From Liolophura sinensis (taxonomy: Eukaryota > Mollusca > Polyplacophora > Chitonida > Chitonidae), in assembly GCF_032854445.1 (NCBI RefSeq), contig NC_088304.1:31939732-32003731 (forward strand): a stretch of DNA of 64,000 nucleotides. Reading direction: 5' to 3'. The position numbers were made by a program, and so were the translations under genes. Under the pieces are notes generated by a model, which made no database searches, had not been told where the DNA came from, and saw nothing but the letters and a program-made list of their open reading frames with translations. The first letter of the stretch is position 1. Each line of letters starts with the position of its first letter. This document shows positions 1-10,394 of the stretch, piece by piece.

Positions 1-3000
1 GCTGTTTAGCGAATTTACTGAACTGAATCATTTGACCGTTACACTCTGAAATGCTTCACACTCTGGGAAACCTAAATTCTTTCAATACCTTAGTCTTCTT
101 GATCAGCAATGATAGATCGCATTTGTTTACGCCTTTCCTCTTACCCCACGCCAAATACTACAACGCACTGTTAACATACATAATGGTATCATTTATTTGC
201 AGGCTAATATTTTGTTTAAAAATAGCAAAGAAGCGATGTGACATATCATCGCCAGTAAACTGATCCGTTCTATATTTGTATTATATGACGTCAGAGAAAA
301 AGCCAAAGGTGAAAACCGCTGAGAACCATTTCTTGTAGGCATATGCGTATGAATGTGTATCAGATGTCCATCCACATTCGAGAGCTCTGCATGACTTAAC
401 AATACATGATCATACAATGCATCCATGTACACTTCTAATATGGAACACAGCGAGACATGTATACAGCGATATTCAAATCACACCTTTTAATATCGCAGTA
501 AAGCCCACGAAAGCTTTACGGTATCAACTTCCCAAGATCTTGATACCGTTAAAGTTGTTCATATTTCTGCTTATCGTGATGATATAGTTAGAACTACTCT
601 ACTCATGGACTTATCGCTCTTAAGTTTTGTAATCTACCCCCCAAACAGGTCGATTTCAGGGTCAACAACGTTTACGCGTAACGCCAGACATTAATTGCTC
701 AAACATGCAATTCTTTAGACACTAATCGATAATCGATCAGCTTCCCAAGATGAATCGGGTGTCAACTGCTGTGAAAGGCGGCTCGTAGCCCGATACGGAC
801 ACACACACACTCCGAACACACTCCTTTGAATCGTGCCGAGTACTGCAGCGATACGAACCAATCAATGGGGACACGGATACGGTTTGCTAGCAAAATTAGT
901 GTTAAAGCTGATTGACTGTTTTTTTTTTTGTACTTTTCGCGTCTTGTATGTTATTTCTGGGAATAATTGAGATCACTGTGTTAATTTTTTCTGTCGATTT
1001 GACTCGAATATTTCTAAAGACATCCACGTATTATAATTGCTTCTAGCACGCCAATGCTAATAGGAGGCTTGACTTCTACAACCATAGGAGATAAAAGTAA
1101 TTACCCGAAGTCAATGATTGCTAACCGGGAATATCACAAATGTTCCCGTCTACCGTAGTTGTGCTAAACGGGATCAGAATCTTTCTCATAAATTCTCTCC
1201 AAGACATAACGTTATATGGAAATACTATTTAGACGTTTACATGTACAGTTAGAATAAATCCCGGACTGACGTAAATTGGTAGAAGGCTGTATTTCACCGG
1301 TTAAGTGTAACCATTTACCTGATAGCACACAATCATCGCTGCTCTTGTTTTACTCTCTTTGTTGTACGCCTAGACAAGCCTATATCTTTCTGTATGAAAA
1401 CTCACTCCAGGAAATCAGGTAGCATGATTTCTTTAGGGCGAATCAGTTTTATACTTATAAAATTTAATACGTATGCTGCAAACTTTTCAAAGCCATCGCA
1501 TAACACAACACCAGACTGCCACACATTAGGTCACTGATGTTTGCAATAAAACTGCAGTTTATTAAAACAGAAAGGAGACGGAAAGGTACGAGTGTGATAA
1601 GCCTCTCTTTGGATTATTTGGCTAAGTATGTGTATTCCCTCCAAATAGCACCAAAAGCTCCAGTTTCCTACTTCAATGCACATTTACATGTACGCGGTTT
1701 CATCGGGTCCGCCATCTTTATTCCGATGGGTTTAGCATTACATACAGCTGGATACAATGAATGTCAAGTCGGCTCAACTTTCTGACCTGGTTACGAAATC
1801 GGCTTAACTAGTATCACTTAAGTCTGCTCTCAGAAGGTCTGCACGTTCTAGTAACCGATCAAGGGTGTTTCCGTGTGTCCAGTGAATGATGGCTTTAGAT
1901 GAAGACCGTCAAGATCTCAAGGCTGCAACCGACTGACCTAGTGTACAAAACGATTTCGTCATAGTCCAGACCGCTATTCAGCCACAGCGGTTTATCCTGT
2001 TTCGTTACATATATACAAAGAGACACATCGCAGCTGCTGGCATTTTCATGCTGTTGGAAGGTACAGTGCCAAATGCAACGTTACGATGCAAACGTTACCT
2101 TTGATCTCTTCCGCGACAAGGTGAAACCTTGACTTTAGTCAAAGTTCCACCCATTTACTGTAAAAGCATTATCTAAGCCAGCCAATGGATAGCAATCTGA
2201 GTGTTTCAGAACTCAGCGTGGGGTAATCACATCGCCTCAAACCTGTCCCTTTCAGCTAAGTCGATCCTTCTGACTGAGTACATTGCATTACGTCCGTGAA
2301 GGACTTCCGCAGCCGGCACATTTTACATGTTTCCGAACTGAACTCAACACACCCATCAAACCATCCAAATGCATTACTGAAAGCCGTCAGTTCAATCTGG
2401 AAATATTAACCAGTAGTGGTACATTGACACACTTCTCGTGCATTAATCAGTCATTCTTTTCATCGGCGTTTTAATGTCGTTTCCAAGAATTTCAGTTCTT
2501 GCTTAAATTGCAATTTGTAAATCTTCAAACAAAATAAAGTGTTACATCTTTTGAACATTAATAAATAGTGACGACTGCTTCTCTACGGCAATATTGGATT
2601 AATATTATCTTCAATCAGATAATAACAGTTGTATGTTTTCAACATTAATTTACACTGACGACTTCTTTTCTACTGAGAGACTCGACAAACTTCATCTTCA
2701 AAGAAACGGCACAGAAAGTCGAAATCATATTTGTCATCATTCCCCAGAGTATAGTATTAAGCCACGGTTACCCTATAGCGTCGAAATGCCGGACAAAAAA
2801 GATCGGCCTTGAGAAGGCTTCGTTCAGTTCACCAATGTATGGCTGTTTGCATTTACACGTCGATTAGCAGATCTAACGTTTGATTGGCCTGTACAGGGGG
2901 CGTAAATTTGCACCTGATATATCGTCCATTACTACGCAGCTCAGCCGGCAAATGCCATTTGGCGTTTACAAGGGCGAAAACGGTGGACTAAACTAGACCG

Positions 3001-3704
3001 TTCTAATTAAGGTTACGGAAACTGGCGGATCAACAAAAAAACGGGTTTAAATGGAGTCGGCTTAGTTTATGTCACCTTTATTCGCCAGTATCAACTTCTG
3101 AGCCGGTCTCGAGCCTTTTCTCGCGGCTTTAGCAATCTAGCACTGCTGCAATTGTCAACACGCTCAGTCAAATAACATCAACCATCCGCTAAATCACGAC
3201 GTTTATGTCCTCCATGACAGTTCAAACTTGTGATAAGTCAGCAGTTTTCATACGCATCAGCAGTTTTCATACATATAAGCAGATTTCATACTTACATCCG
3301 AATCCAATATCAGGGCCATTTCTCTCGTTAAATATATTTTATTGATAAAAGTACAATAAGCATAGGATGCCAAAAAATGCCATGTAGGGCATATTCAGAA
3401 TGCAAAAACCGCACGAAACAGAATGTACTTGTCCCGTATCAGGGGTAACCAGTACTGGTGTCAGGTCACATTCTTTGCCAAGGGAATAAAACAGTCAGTA
3501 AATAAAATATGTTGTAACATAAGTGACATGAAAGTCGAAACGAAGTAGAAAGGAAGTTGTACTACATTAGAGCTCATCTACTTCGTGATTTTCGAATACG
3601 ACGTTACGACAGACTGATGTCCTTTTATGCCTTCACGTCGTCAATTTATTGGCTATATAGTGCGTTTGGGTTGCTTAGTTTCATATGGTGCTACAGTACA
3701 TGAC
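1..3704. other. No gene seen (AT-rich, non-coding)
   Basis: Only short unconnected reading frames (up to about 80 codons) occur, with no recognisable domain. Apart from one dispersed-repeat copy at 1245-1370 I see a short CA run near 800 and three near-copies of a 20-bp phrase containing CAGCAGTTTTCATAC at 3240-3292. It may be intergenic or intronic; the sequence does not say which. Confidence 0.6.
1245..1370 (+). repeat. Dispersed ~110-bp repeat, copy A
   Basis: It starts ACAGTTAGAATAA, continues through CTGACGTAAATTG and TTTCACCGGTTAAGTGT, and ends near GCTCTTGTTTTACTCTCT. The same order of blocks recurs on the plus strand at 21915-22020, 28645-28757 and 29825-29940 with roughly 60-70% similarity judged by eye. 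No terminal inverted repeats or coding potential are visible, so the class is unknown; a decayed non-autonomous element is likely. Confidence 0.55.
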
Positions 3705-4440
3705 AGTATATGGTACGATGTGGCTGTATAATACGATCAGGATGTGTCATAAGATATTTCTTTGTTGTACGATACGGCTGTATGATACGATCAGGATGTG
3801 TCATAATATATTTCTGTATGGCACGATACGGCTGTATGATACGATCAGGATGTGTCATAAGATATTTCTGTATTGTACGATACGGCTGGATGATACGATC
3901 AGGATGTGTCATAAGACATTTTTTGTATGATACGATACGGCTGTATGATACGATTAGGATGTGTCATAAGATATTTCTGTATTGTACGATACGGCTGTAT
4001 GATACGATCAGGATGTGTCATAAGATATTTCTTTGTTGTACGATACGGCTGTATGATACGATCAGGATGTGTTATAAGATATTTCTGTATTGTACGATAC
4101 GGCTGTATGATACGATCAGGATGTGTCATAAGATATTTCTGTATTGTACGATACGGCTGTATGATACGATCAGGATGTGTCATAAGACATTTCTGTATGA
4201 TACGATACGGCTGTATGATACGATCAGGATGTGTTATAAGATATTTCTGTATGGCACGATACGGCTGTATGATACGATCAGGATGTGTCATAAAATATTT
4301 CTTTGTTGTACGATACGGTTGTATGATACGATTAGGATGTGTCTTAAGATATTTCTGTATGGTACGATACGGCTTTATGATACAATCGGGATGTGTCGTA
4401 CATGTAAGATTTCTGTATGGTACGATATGAGTGTTTAGTA
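3705..4440. repeat. 54-bp minisatellite (about 13.5 copies)
   Basis: The repeated phrase begins GTACGATACGGCTGTATGAT and goes on through ACGATCAGGATGTGTCATAA and GATATTTCTGTAT, recurring every 54 bp. Because 54 is a multiple of three and the unit lacks stops in most frames, long frames are open on both strands (for example 242 codons at 3710-4438 plus and 130 codons at 3899-4291 minus), giving 18-residue periodic peptides. Several frames are open at once and substitutions show no codon bias, so this is a non-coding tandem array. The unit looks like a triple of an 18-bp ancestor related to GTACGATA-GGGCTGTAT. Confidence 0.93.
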
Positions 4441-4467
4441 CATTATTATTGTAAGGTACGATAGGGA

Positions 4468-4576
4468 TTTATTTATTTATTTGATTGAATTTTTACGCCA
4501 TACTCAAGAATGTTTCACTTATACGACGGCGGCTATCATTATTGTGGGAGGAAACTGGGCAAACCTACGACCAATG
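4468..4576 (-). mobile_element. tRNA-derived SINE, 5'-truncated fragment
   Basis: Read on the minus strand it holds the shared SINE 3' body: the region before CTCCCAC, the TATAAGTGAAA-ATTCTTGAGTA block and the AAATAAATAAAT tail. It lacks the tRNA-like head. It sits between the 54-bp array and a related 18/36-bp array, and both junctions fall in GTACGATAGGGAT-like sequence, so it seems to have landed inside one older array. Confidence 0.85.
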
Positions 4577-5290
4577 GTACTATGGGGATGTATTGTACGA
4601 TATGACTGTATGGTACGATAGGGATGTATTGTACGATATGACTGTATGGTACGATAGGGCTGTATGTTCTGATCGAGCTGTATGAGAGTATGGGGTTGTG
4701 TAGTACGAAAAGAATATAGGGATGGACTGTACGACATGACTGCATTGTACGATAGGGATGCATAGTGCTATATGACTGTATGGAACAATAGGGCTGATTA
4801 TGACTGTATCGTACCATAGGGTTGTATAGTACGACATGACTGTATGCTACGATAGAGATGTATAGTACAATATGACTGCATGGTACTATAGGGATGTATA
4901 GCACGATATGACTGTATGGTACGATAGGGCTGTATGTTCCTATCGAACTGTATGATAGTATAAGGCTGTGTAGTACGATAAGAATATATAATAGGATTTG
5001 ACTATATGGTACGATAGGGCCGGATAGTACAATACAGCTGCGTTCCACAATAGGGCTGTAGGGTACGACAGGTTTTTATGATACGATAATGTTTGTGTAG
5101 CAAGATAAAGGATGCATCGTACTACACGGCTGTAGCGTAGGATATAGATGCATAGTACGATGTGGATGTATGTGGAATCATCGTTATATCATACGATAAG
5201 GTTTATAGTAGGAGAGAGTTGTAAGGTACGACAGGGCTGTAATGAGATAGGTTTTTGCGGTATGAGGGTTGGAATAGTGTTGTTTAGTAT
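4577..5290. repeat. Degenerate 18/36-bp minisatellite
   Basis: Repeated phrases such as GTACGATATGACTGTATG and GTACGATAGGGATGTATT alternate about every 18 bp, giving a 36-bp dimer that is clean at 4580-4670 and decays toward 5290. The unit is plainly related to the 54-bp unit upstream. The 169-, 85- and 72-codon minus-strand frames here are repeat artefacts. Confidence 0.85.
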
Positions 5291-6555
5291 GATACAGTGG
5301 TAGACTGTAGAGTTAAATGTTTGCAAAGTCACGTCGCCGCTCGGAAAACCCGAGAAAGATAGTACATGCAGTCTCTGATGTTTTGTAAAGTCTACATCGT
5401 ACTGAATATTAGGGACAGAGGAAGGTCTTTCGATGTTGGCTAAACGGGGTTAGCTATTCATGTAAACAAGCGAGCGTTTCGATAGAACATGGATAAGGCT
5501 ATTTATGGGGATTACATTTTGTAAATAATACAGGTTTTACAAAAGACTAGCTTGTGAGGCTCACATTTTGTCAGCAATATTCGTAAAAATCTATATATCC
5601 TATAAGCCGATCTCTTTGATTCCTATTTGATTCAGCCATTGGAACAGGGCGACTAATCAGCCAATCAAATTAGCACAACAATCTGCCAATCATGCTTGCC
5701 AAATTCACTCCGTAAAAGCCACATGCTATCATCACTGGACGCAGTGGAACAGTTCTAACACGTTGAGATATTTCCATATTACCGTCAAAAACTGCGAAAT
5801 ACAGTTCCCGCTCTTATCTTTACGGTACTTGTGCCTTTCAAATATTTTTTGTAGCAAATCTGTCCATGTTCTGTATGAAAATTGCGCACTTTTTCTGCCT
5901 GCGTAATTTAACTCTTGAGCGGTTTTGTAGAGGTATATTATCGATGAAAGTCTTGCACACAAACATTGCAAATAGAAATCAAGGAATTTCATGAAACGTG
6001 AAATGGCATGACCCATAGGTATAATGTTAAGAAGGATCAGACGAGCTGGCCATTATTAGGTTTGTATACCCAAACGATGTGCTGTCAGCTGGATAGGATG
6101 ACAAAGGTTACTCTGACCATGGCATCTTCAGAGCTGAAATACCTACTTCTTTTCGTTTTGTTTTTGTTTCGGTTTTGGATGTTTTTCGCATGCCAAAAGC
6201 CATTTCAGCTCTTTCTTGTCTCGGTAGCGTTAAGCCTTAATCATTTATTCATTCGTTCATTTCTTTCGAGCTACCAAGGAATTTGGGTTAAACGCAGCGG
6301 AATGATGCCGATATAGACTTCAGTTGACAGGAAGATACTGACCTTGACAGAAACGTCAGCCTTTTTCTGCAACTGGCTTACAAAACACTGTCTGACCAAC
6401 TTGTTTCCATTGCAAACAGTTCCGATGCTCAAGGCTGTCAGATGCCATTGGGGGACAGCGGCAATATATTGGCAAATATAATCGATTGGAACATACGCTA
6501 TTGCTACCAAATCACATACCACAGTTCTTTTTATGGCACTGTCGGGACAGTTTAC
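5291..6555. other. No gene seen
   Basis: Frames of 94 codons (minus) and 102 codons (plus, 6008-6316) are present but have no recognisable domain, no sign of splice-bounded conservation and a length expected by chance. The stretch is unannotated non-coding DNA as far as I can tell. Confidence 0.5.
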
Positions 6556-6559
6556 GGTT

Positions 6560-6932
6560 TGACAATTCAGTCTGCATGTTCGATGTGCATGTTTGGTGTG
6601 CATGTTCGGTCTGCATGTTTGATGTGCATTTTCAGAGTGCATGCTCGGTGTGCACGTTCGGTGTGCATGTTCGATGTGCATGTTCGATGTGCATGCTCGA
6701 TATACATTTTCGGAGTGCATGTTTGGTATGCATTGTTCGGTGTTCATGTTCGGGGTGTGTGTTCGATGCGCATGTTTGGTGTGCATGTTCGATGTGCATG
6801 TTCAGTGTGCATGTTCGATGAGCATGTCCGATGTGCATGTTCGGTGTGCATGTTCGGTGTTCATATTCAATGTGCATGTTCGCTGTTCATATTCGATGTG
6901 TATGTTCGGTGTGTATGTTAGATGTTCATAAA
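6560..6932. repeat. 13-bp minisatellite (about 28 copies)
   Basis: The unit is close to CGATGTGCATGTT with variants CGGTGTGCATGTT and TGGTGTGCATGTT. The 13-bp period rotates through all frames, which explains overlapping Cys/His/Met-rich frames on both strands (159, 111 and 96 codons plus; part of a 171-codon minus frame). These are not genes. It resembles a simple GTGCAT-rich minisatellite. Confidence 0.93.
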
Positions 6933-7227
6933 CCACAAGAATGCAATATTATGATCCAAATAATAGATATCAAGCTCTAAAAATTGTCACGCAGGGCGCT
7001 TTTTCCGAGAGATAGGGGAACTGTTTTCATGCCTAAGGTTGTAACAAAAAACTTGATGAGTTATATTTAAAATAATATATTAAAATCAAGTCACTGAATA
7101 GGATCTAGTTTAAGATATATTCCAGGCTTTACGTGTGTCAGATGTAAGAACTGTTCTAAAGATAAAACCAAAGTTAAGATTAAGGGAACGTGGTATTCGC
7201 ACAAAACTTGATAAAATATTACGGAAC

Positions 7228-7442
7228 TCTGGCTGGCTCATTTCTACCGTTGTGTTCATTGCAGCTGATGAGACCCTTTCCATTGAGGTCGCAGGTTCGA
7301 AACTATATCTCCTGATTTTGCTCTTTGAAGTCGGAGGGTTTGTCAGGATGCCGGCGAAGTGCAGTGGTTCACTGCTTCACCAACAATCCCGACAACCATC
7401 GTTTAACTGAAAAGTTCTTGGACGCCGCTTCAAACATTAATG
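7228..7442 (+). mobile_element. Probable diverged tRNA-derived SINE
   Basis: A polymerase III B-box-like GGTTCGAAAC lies at about 7292, after a GATGAGACCC-containing tRNA-like segment. The 3' part (GACAACCATCG, then AACTGAAAAGTTCTTGGACG and CGCTTCAAACATTAA) lines up with the TATAAGTGAAATATTCTTGAGTACGG body of the main SINE family but is strongly diverged. The head differs from the main family, so this may be a third head type joined to a related tail. The 91-codon frame crossing it is not a gene. Confidence 0.45.
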
Positions 7443-8459
7443 GAATCTAGTAAACCGCTCCACAACTCCGCCATCATCGTGACGTGAGTAGCCACCCCTG
7501 AAATCTATGTGGGACACAAACGTTACCGTCTGTTTGGCATTCCAACAAACCAAACTACATGTAAACAAGAAATAGAACCAAATAGCACGAGAAATGGAAC
7601 CGAATTACACGACAAATTGAACCAGATTACACGAGCAATCATTTTTGATCAAGGACTTACGGTTGGAAACAAACAGTTGACAATCATACAATATAAACAG
7701 AACACTGTCGGGGATAATGTACATTTCAAGAGACTATACCACACATCTGTGTATCTAAAACTCACCGCAGAGAACTGCAAAATGAATTTCTAATCATTTG
7801 TAGGCAAGTGTAAGTACAGAAATGCCTTGTTCTATAGCTTCAAAATGATAGTGCAAACTAAAAAATAAAGTTTATATTTTAAACTTAGTTTAGACATTAT
7901 AACAATTTAATGTGTTTAAAAAGGGACAATCTTTGCTAGAAAACCGGCTTTAGGAATTTTTACTAACAATGAAAGAAACGTAAAAAATTCCGTTTATCTT
8001 TGAATTTTAAAATGAAAAATATATAAAACTAATTTAAATGCCACCAGTGTCTCATATATTAAAGGTAATTTATCTAATAAACTTAAAGCAGCCCAGAAAT
8101 TTCGCTCTACTGTGGTGGAATTGAAAATCAGAAATCCCGTTTGATATGTCTGGTATAGTCTCTTTTTGATTTCCACACGAGGTGATGCAAAACAACCATG
8201 CCACAAGTTCGACTCGTCATGCGGTTTACAATAAAAACCGAAAAACGAATTAGCGTGGTCCAAACTGCCACTTGATACCACTCACCAGTACAGTCCCTGG
8301 GAGCTGGAAAGCAATACACAATTATTAAAACGATGCAAGAAATCCAATCTGAACGTTTATTATCATAATATTAAACACGATTTCGAATACAAATTTCGAC
8401 CAGGAAACTTTAGGGACTTTACCTTTAACAAATGAAATTATATCGGACGGAAGAATTTG

Positions 8460-8492
8460 TGGCATTGTGACATTGTGGCATTGTGGCATTGT
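8460..8492. repeat. Short 9-bp tandem repeat
   Basis: GGCATTGTG with one GACATTGTG variant repeats nearly four times in a row. Confidence 0.8.
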
Positions 8493-8675
8493 TTAGTTGC
8501 ATGGTAGTATACGTTTGAAATAAATTTCATTTATGCCTTATACTGGAAAAAGTTTAAAAATATCAAATTCTGTTGAAGACGGAAACCTGTAATTTATCTT
8601 AAAACACCTGTCCCCAAGGTTCTCCAATTTGTCTTATACAGTGAAACAAATCTCAGAATGAAATCTCGTGAGATC

Positions 8676-8743
8676 GTGCTCAGGTGAGATTTTGCCAAGA
8701 TGACACGTTATTAATCATCTTTAGGCACATCTCATCTGAGCAC
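8676..8743. other. Long hairpin, pre-miRNA-like in shape
   Basis: The 5' arm 8676-8690 (GTGCTCAGGTGAGAT) pairs with 8729-8743 (ATCTCATCTGAGCAC) over 15 positions, with one G-U wobble if read as RNA. The stem continues with TGCC (8693-8696) to GGCA (8724-8727) and AAGATGA (8697-8703) to TCATCTT (8715-8721), leaving an 11-base loop. In total about 26 pairs with two small bulges form a 68-base hairpin. Its size and shape fit a miRNA precursor, but I do not recognise a known miRNA seed. It could also be the remnant of an inverted-repeat element. Either strand could be the transcribed one. Confidence 0.45.
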
Positions 8744-9157
8744 AAAATGGGGGTTTGTGAGACTGGTTTTGCACACGTTTAACTTTGATCAGACATACAA
8801 GTTATATAACGGCATGGACATATATCAAACCTTTATACCATTTGGCTCCCATCAGTCTTCTGTTCGGTAAACGTATATTGCTAAGTAAATCAAGCCAATA
8901 ATTCATTAAGTAAACGTTGATATTTTGAAGAAAAAATGTGCTTATATATAGAAAAATCACTTGATGCATTTCTGAATACAGATGTGCTTCATTTACCAAA
9001 TGAACACCAAAATGAGGTAAATACAGCCACAGCGTCGCAACAACAACTTGTTGTCACCTTTCCATAAATAGACTTGACAGAAGCCGAAATTGTGCATTTT
9101 GGGACACATCGTGATCACGAAATATTATAACCTATTTCATCCTAAAAGCACGCGGAG

Positions 9158-9366
9158 AACCTCCATGGCCGAGGTGGTTAACGCGCTATCGCGATGCTAC
9201 CCAGGATCGTGCTGGCTTCCTCTCCGGCTGTAACCTCAGCAAACTGCGGATGGTCGTGCCCCCCGCTTCCCGCCTTGCCAGGTTTCCTCCCACCATTATG
9301 CTGGCCACCGTCATATAAGAGAAATGTTCTTGAGTACGCCGTAAAACACCAATCAAATAAATAAAT
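9158..9366 (+). mobile_element. tRNA-derived SINE (main family)
   Basis: It begins with a tRNA-like head (CCATGGCCGAGGTGGTTAAC, A-box-like). It continues through GTGCTGGCTTCCTCTCCGGC, ACTGCGGATGGTCGTG, TTTCCTCCCACCAT and GTTCTTGAGTACGCCGTAAA, and ends ACCAATCAAATAAATAAAT. The B-box region is shortened compared with the copy at 42549. The 64-codon antisense frame is an artefact. It lies about 110 bp before the 41-bp array. Confidence 0.9.
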
Positions 9367-9473
9367 AGACACGTGCTAATCGAATGTTGAAACTACAGAC
9401 CGGGAAACAATACTGTTGAGTTAAGAATTCAAGCTATCAGTACAATTAATAATTTGAGTGATTCAATAAATAT

Positions 9474-10332
9474 CTTCATGACGGATATGATTCATGATAT
9501 CACGTCAGACTTGTCTTCCTTACTGATATCATTCATGGTATCACGTCAGACTTGTCTTCCTTACTGATATCATTCATGATCGATTTTCCTGACTAATATC
9601 ATTCATGGTATCACGTCAGACTTATTTTCCTGACTGATATCATTCATGATATCACGTTAGACTTGTCTTCCTTACTGATATCATTCATGGTATCACGTCA
9701 GACTTGTCTTCCTTACTGATATCATTCATGATCGGATTTCCTGACTGATATTATTCATGGTATCACGTCAGACTTATTTTCCTGACTGATATCATTCATG
9801 ATATCACGTTAGACTTGTCTTCCTTACTGATATCATTCATGATATCAAGTCAGACTTGTCTTCCTGACTGATATAATTCATGATATCACGTTAGACTTGT
9901 CTTCCTGACTGATATCATTCATGATATAACGTCAGGCTTGTCTTCCTGACTGATATCATTCATGATATCACGTCAGACTTGTCTTCCTGACTGATATCAT
10001 TCATGATCGGTCTTCCTGACTGATATCATTTATGCTATCACGTTAGACTTATCTTCCTGACTGATATCATTCATGATATAATGTCAGACTTGTCTTCCTG
10101 ACTGATATCATTCATGATATCACGTCAGACTTGTCTTCCTGACTGATATCATTCATGATCGGTCTTCCTGACTGATATCATTCATGCTATCACGTTAGAC
10201 TTATCTTCCTGACTGATATCATTCATGATATCCTGTTAGACTTGTCTTCCTGACTGATATCATTCATGATATCACGTCAGACTTGTCTTCCTGAATGATA
10301 TCATTCATGATATCACGTCAGACTAGTCTAAC
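9474..10332. repeat. 41-bp minisatellite with a 20-bp palindrome per unit
   Basis: The full unit reads TTCCTGACTGATATCATTCA followed by TGATATCACGTCAGACTTGTC. Each full unit holds TGATATCATTCATGATATCA, a 9-bp inverted repeat around TC. Shorter units (about 26 bp, ending ATTCATGATCGG) recur at about 9575, 9730, 10000 and 10155 and have lost one palindrome arm plus CACGTCAGACTTG. About 22-24 units in all. No coding frame is involved. Confidence 0.93.
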
Positions 10333-10364
10333 TGATTAGGACCTTACAGTGCTCAGGGTGCATT

Positions 10365-10394
10365 GGGAGGGCGGGGCAAAAAAAGGGGGGGGGG
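10365..10394 (+). other. G-run cluster, possible G-quadruplex
   Basis: GGG, GGG and GGGG runs separated by single bases are followed by an A7 stretch and then G10. It begins about 30 bp after the end of the 41-bp array. Four G-runs of at least three fit the G-quadruplex pattern. Confidence 0.6.

Larger units (their letters stand above)
7443..9157. other. No gene seen apart from a hairpin and a microsatellite
   Basis: AT-rich sequence with unrelated frames under 100 codons. Two items are listed separately: a 9-bp repeat at 8460 and a strong hairpin at 8676. Confidence 0.55.

Noticed and set aside
3710-4438. 242-codon frame with 18-residue repeats as a repetitive protein gene
   Set aside because: Several frames on both strands are open at once because a 54-bp unit without stops is repeated; there is no signal peptide, start context or splice evidence.
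9474-10332. CRISPR-like array of repeats and spacers
   Set aside because: The whole 41-bp unit is repeated, with no unique spacers, and the sequence is from an animal genome.
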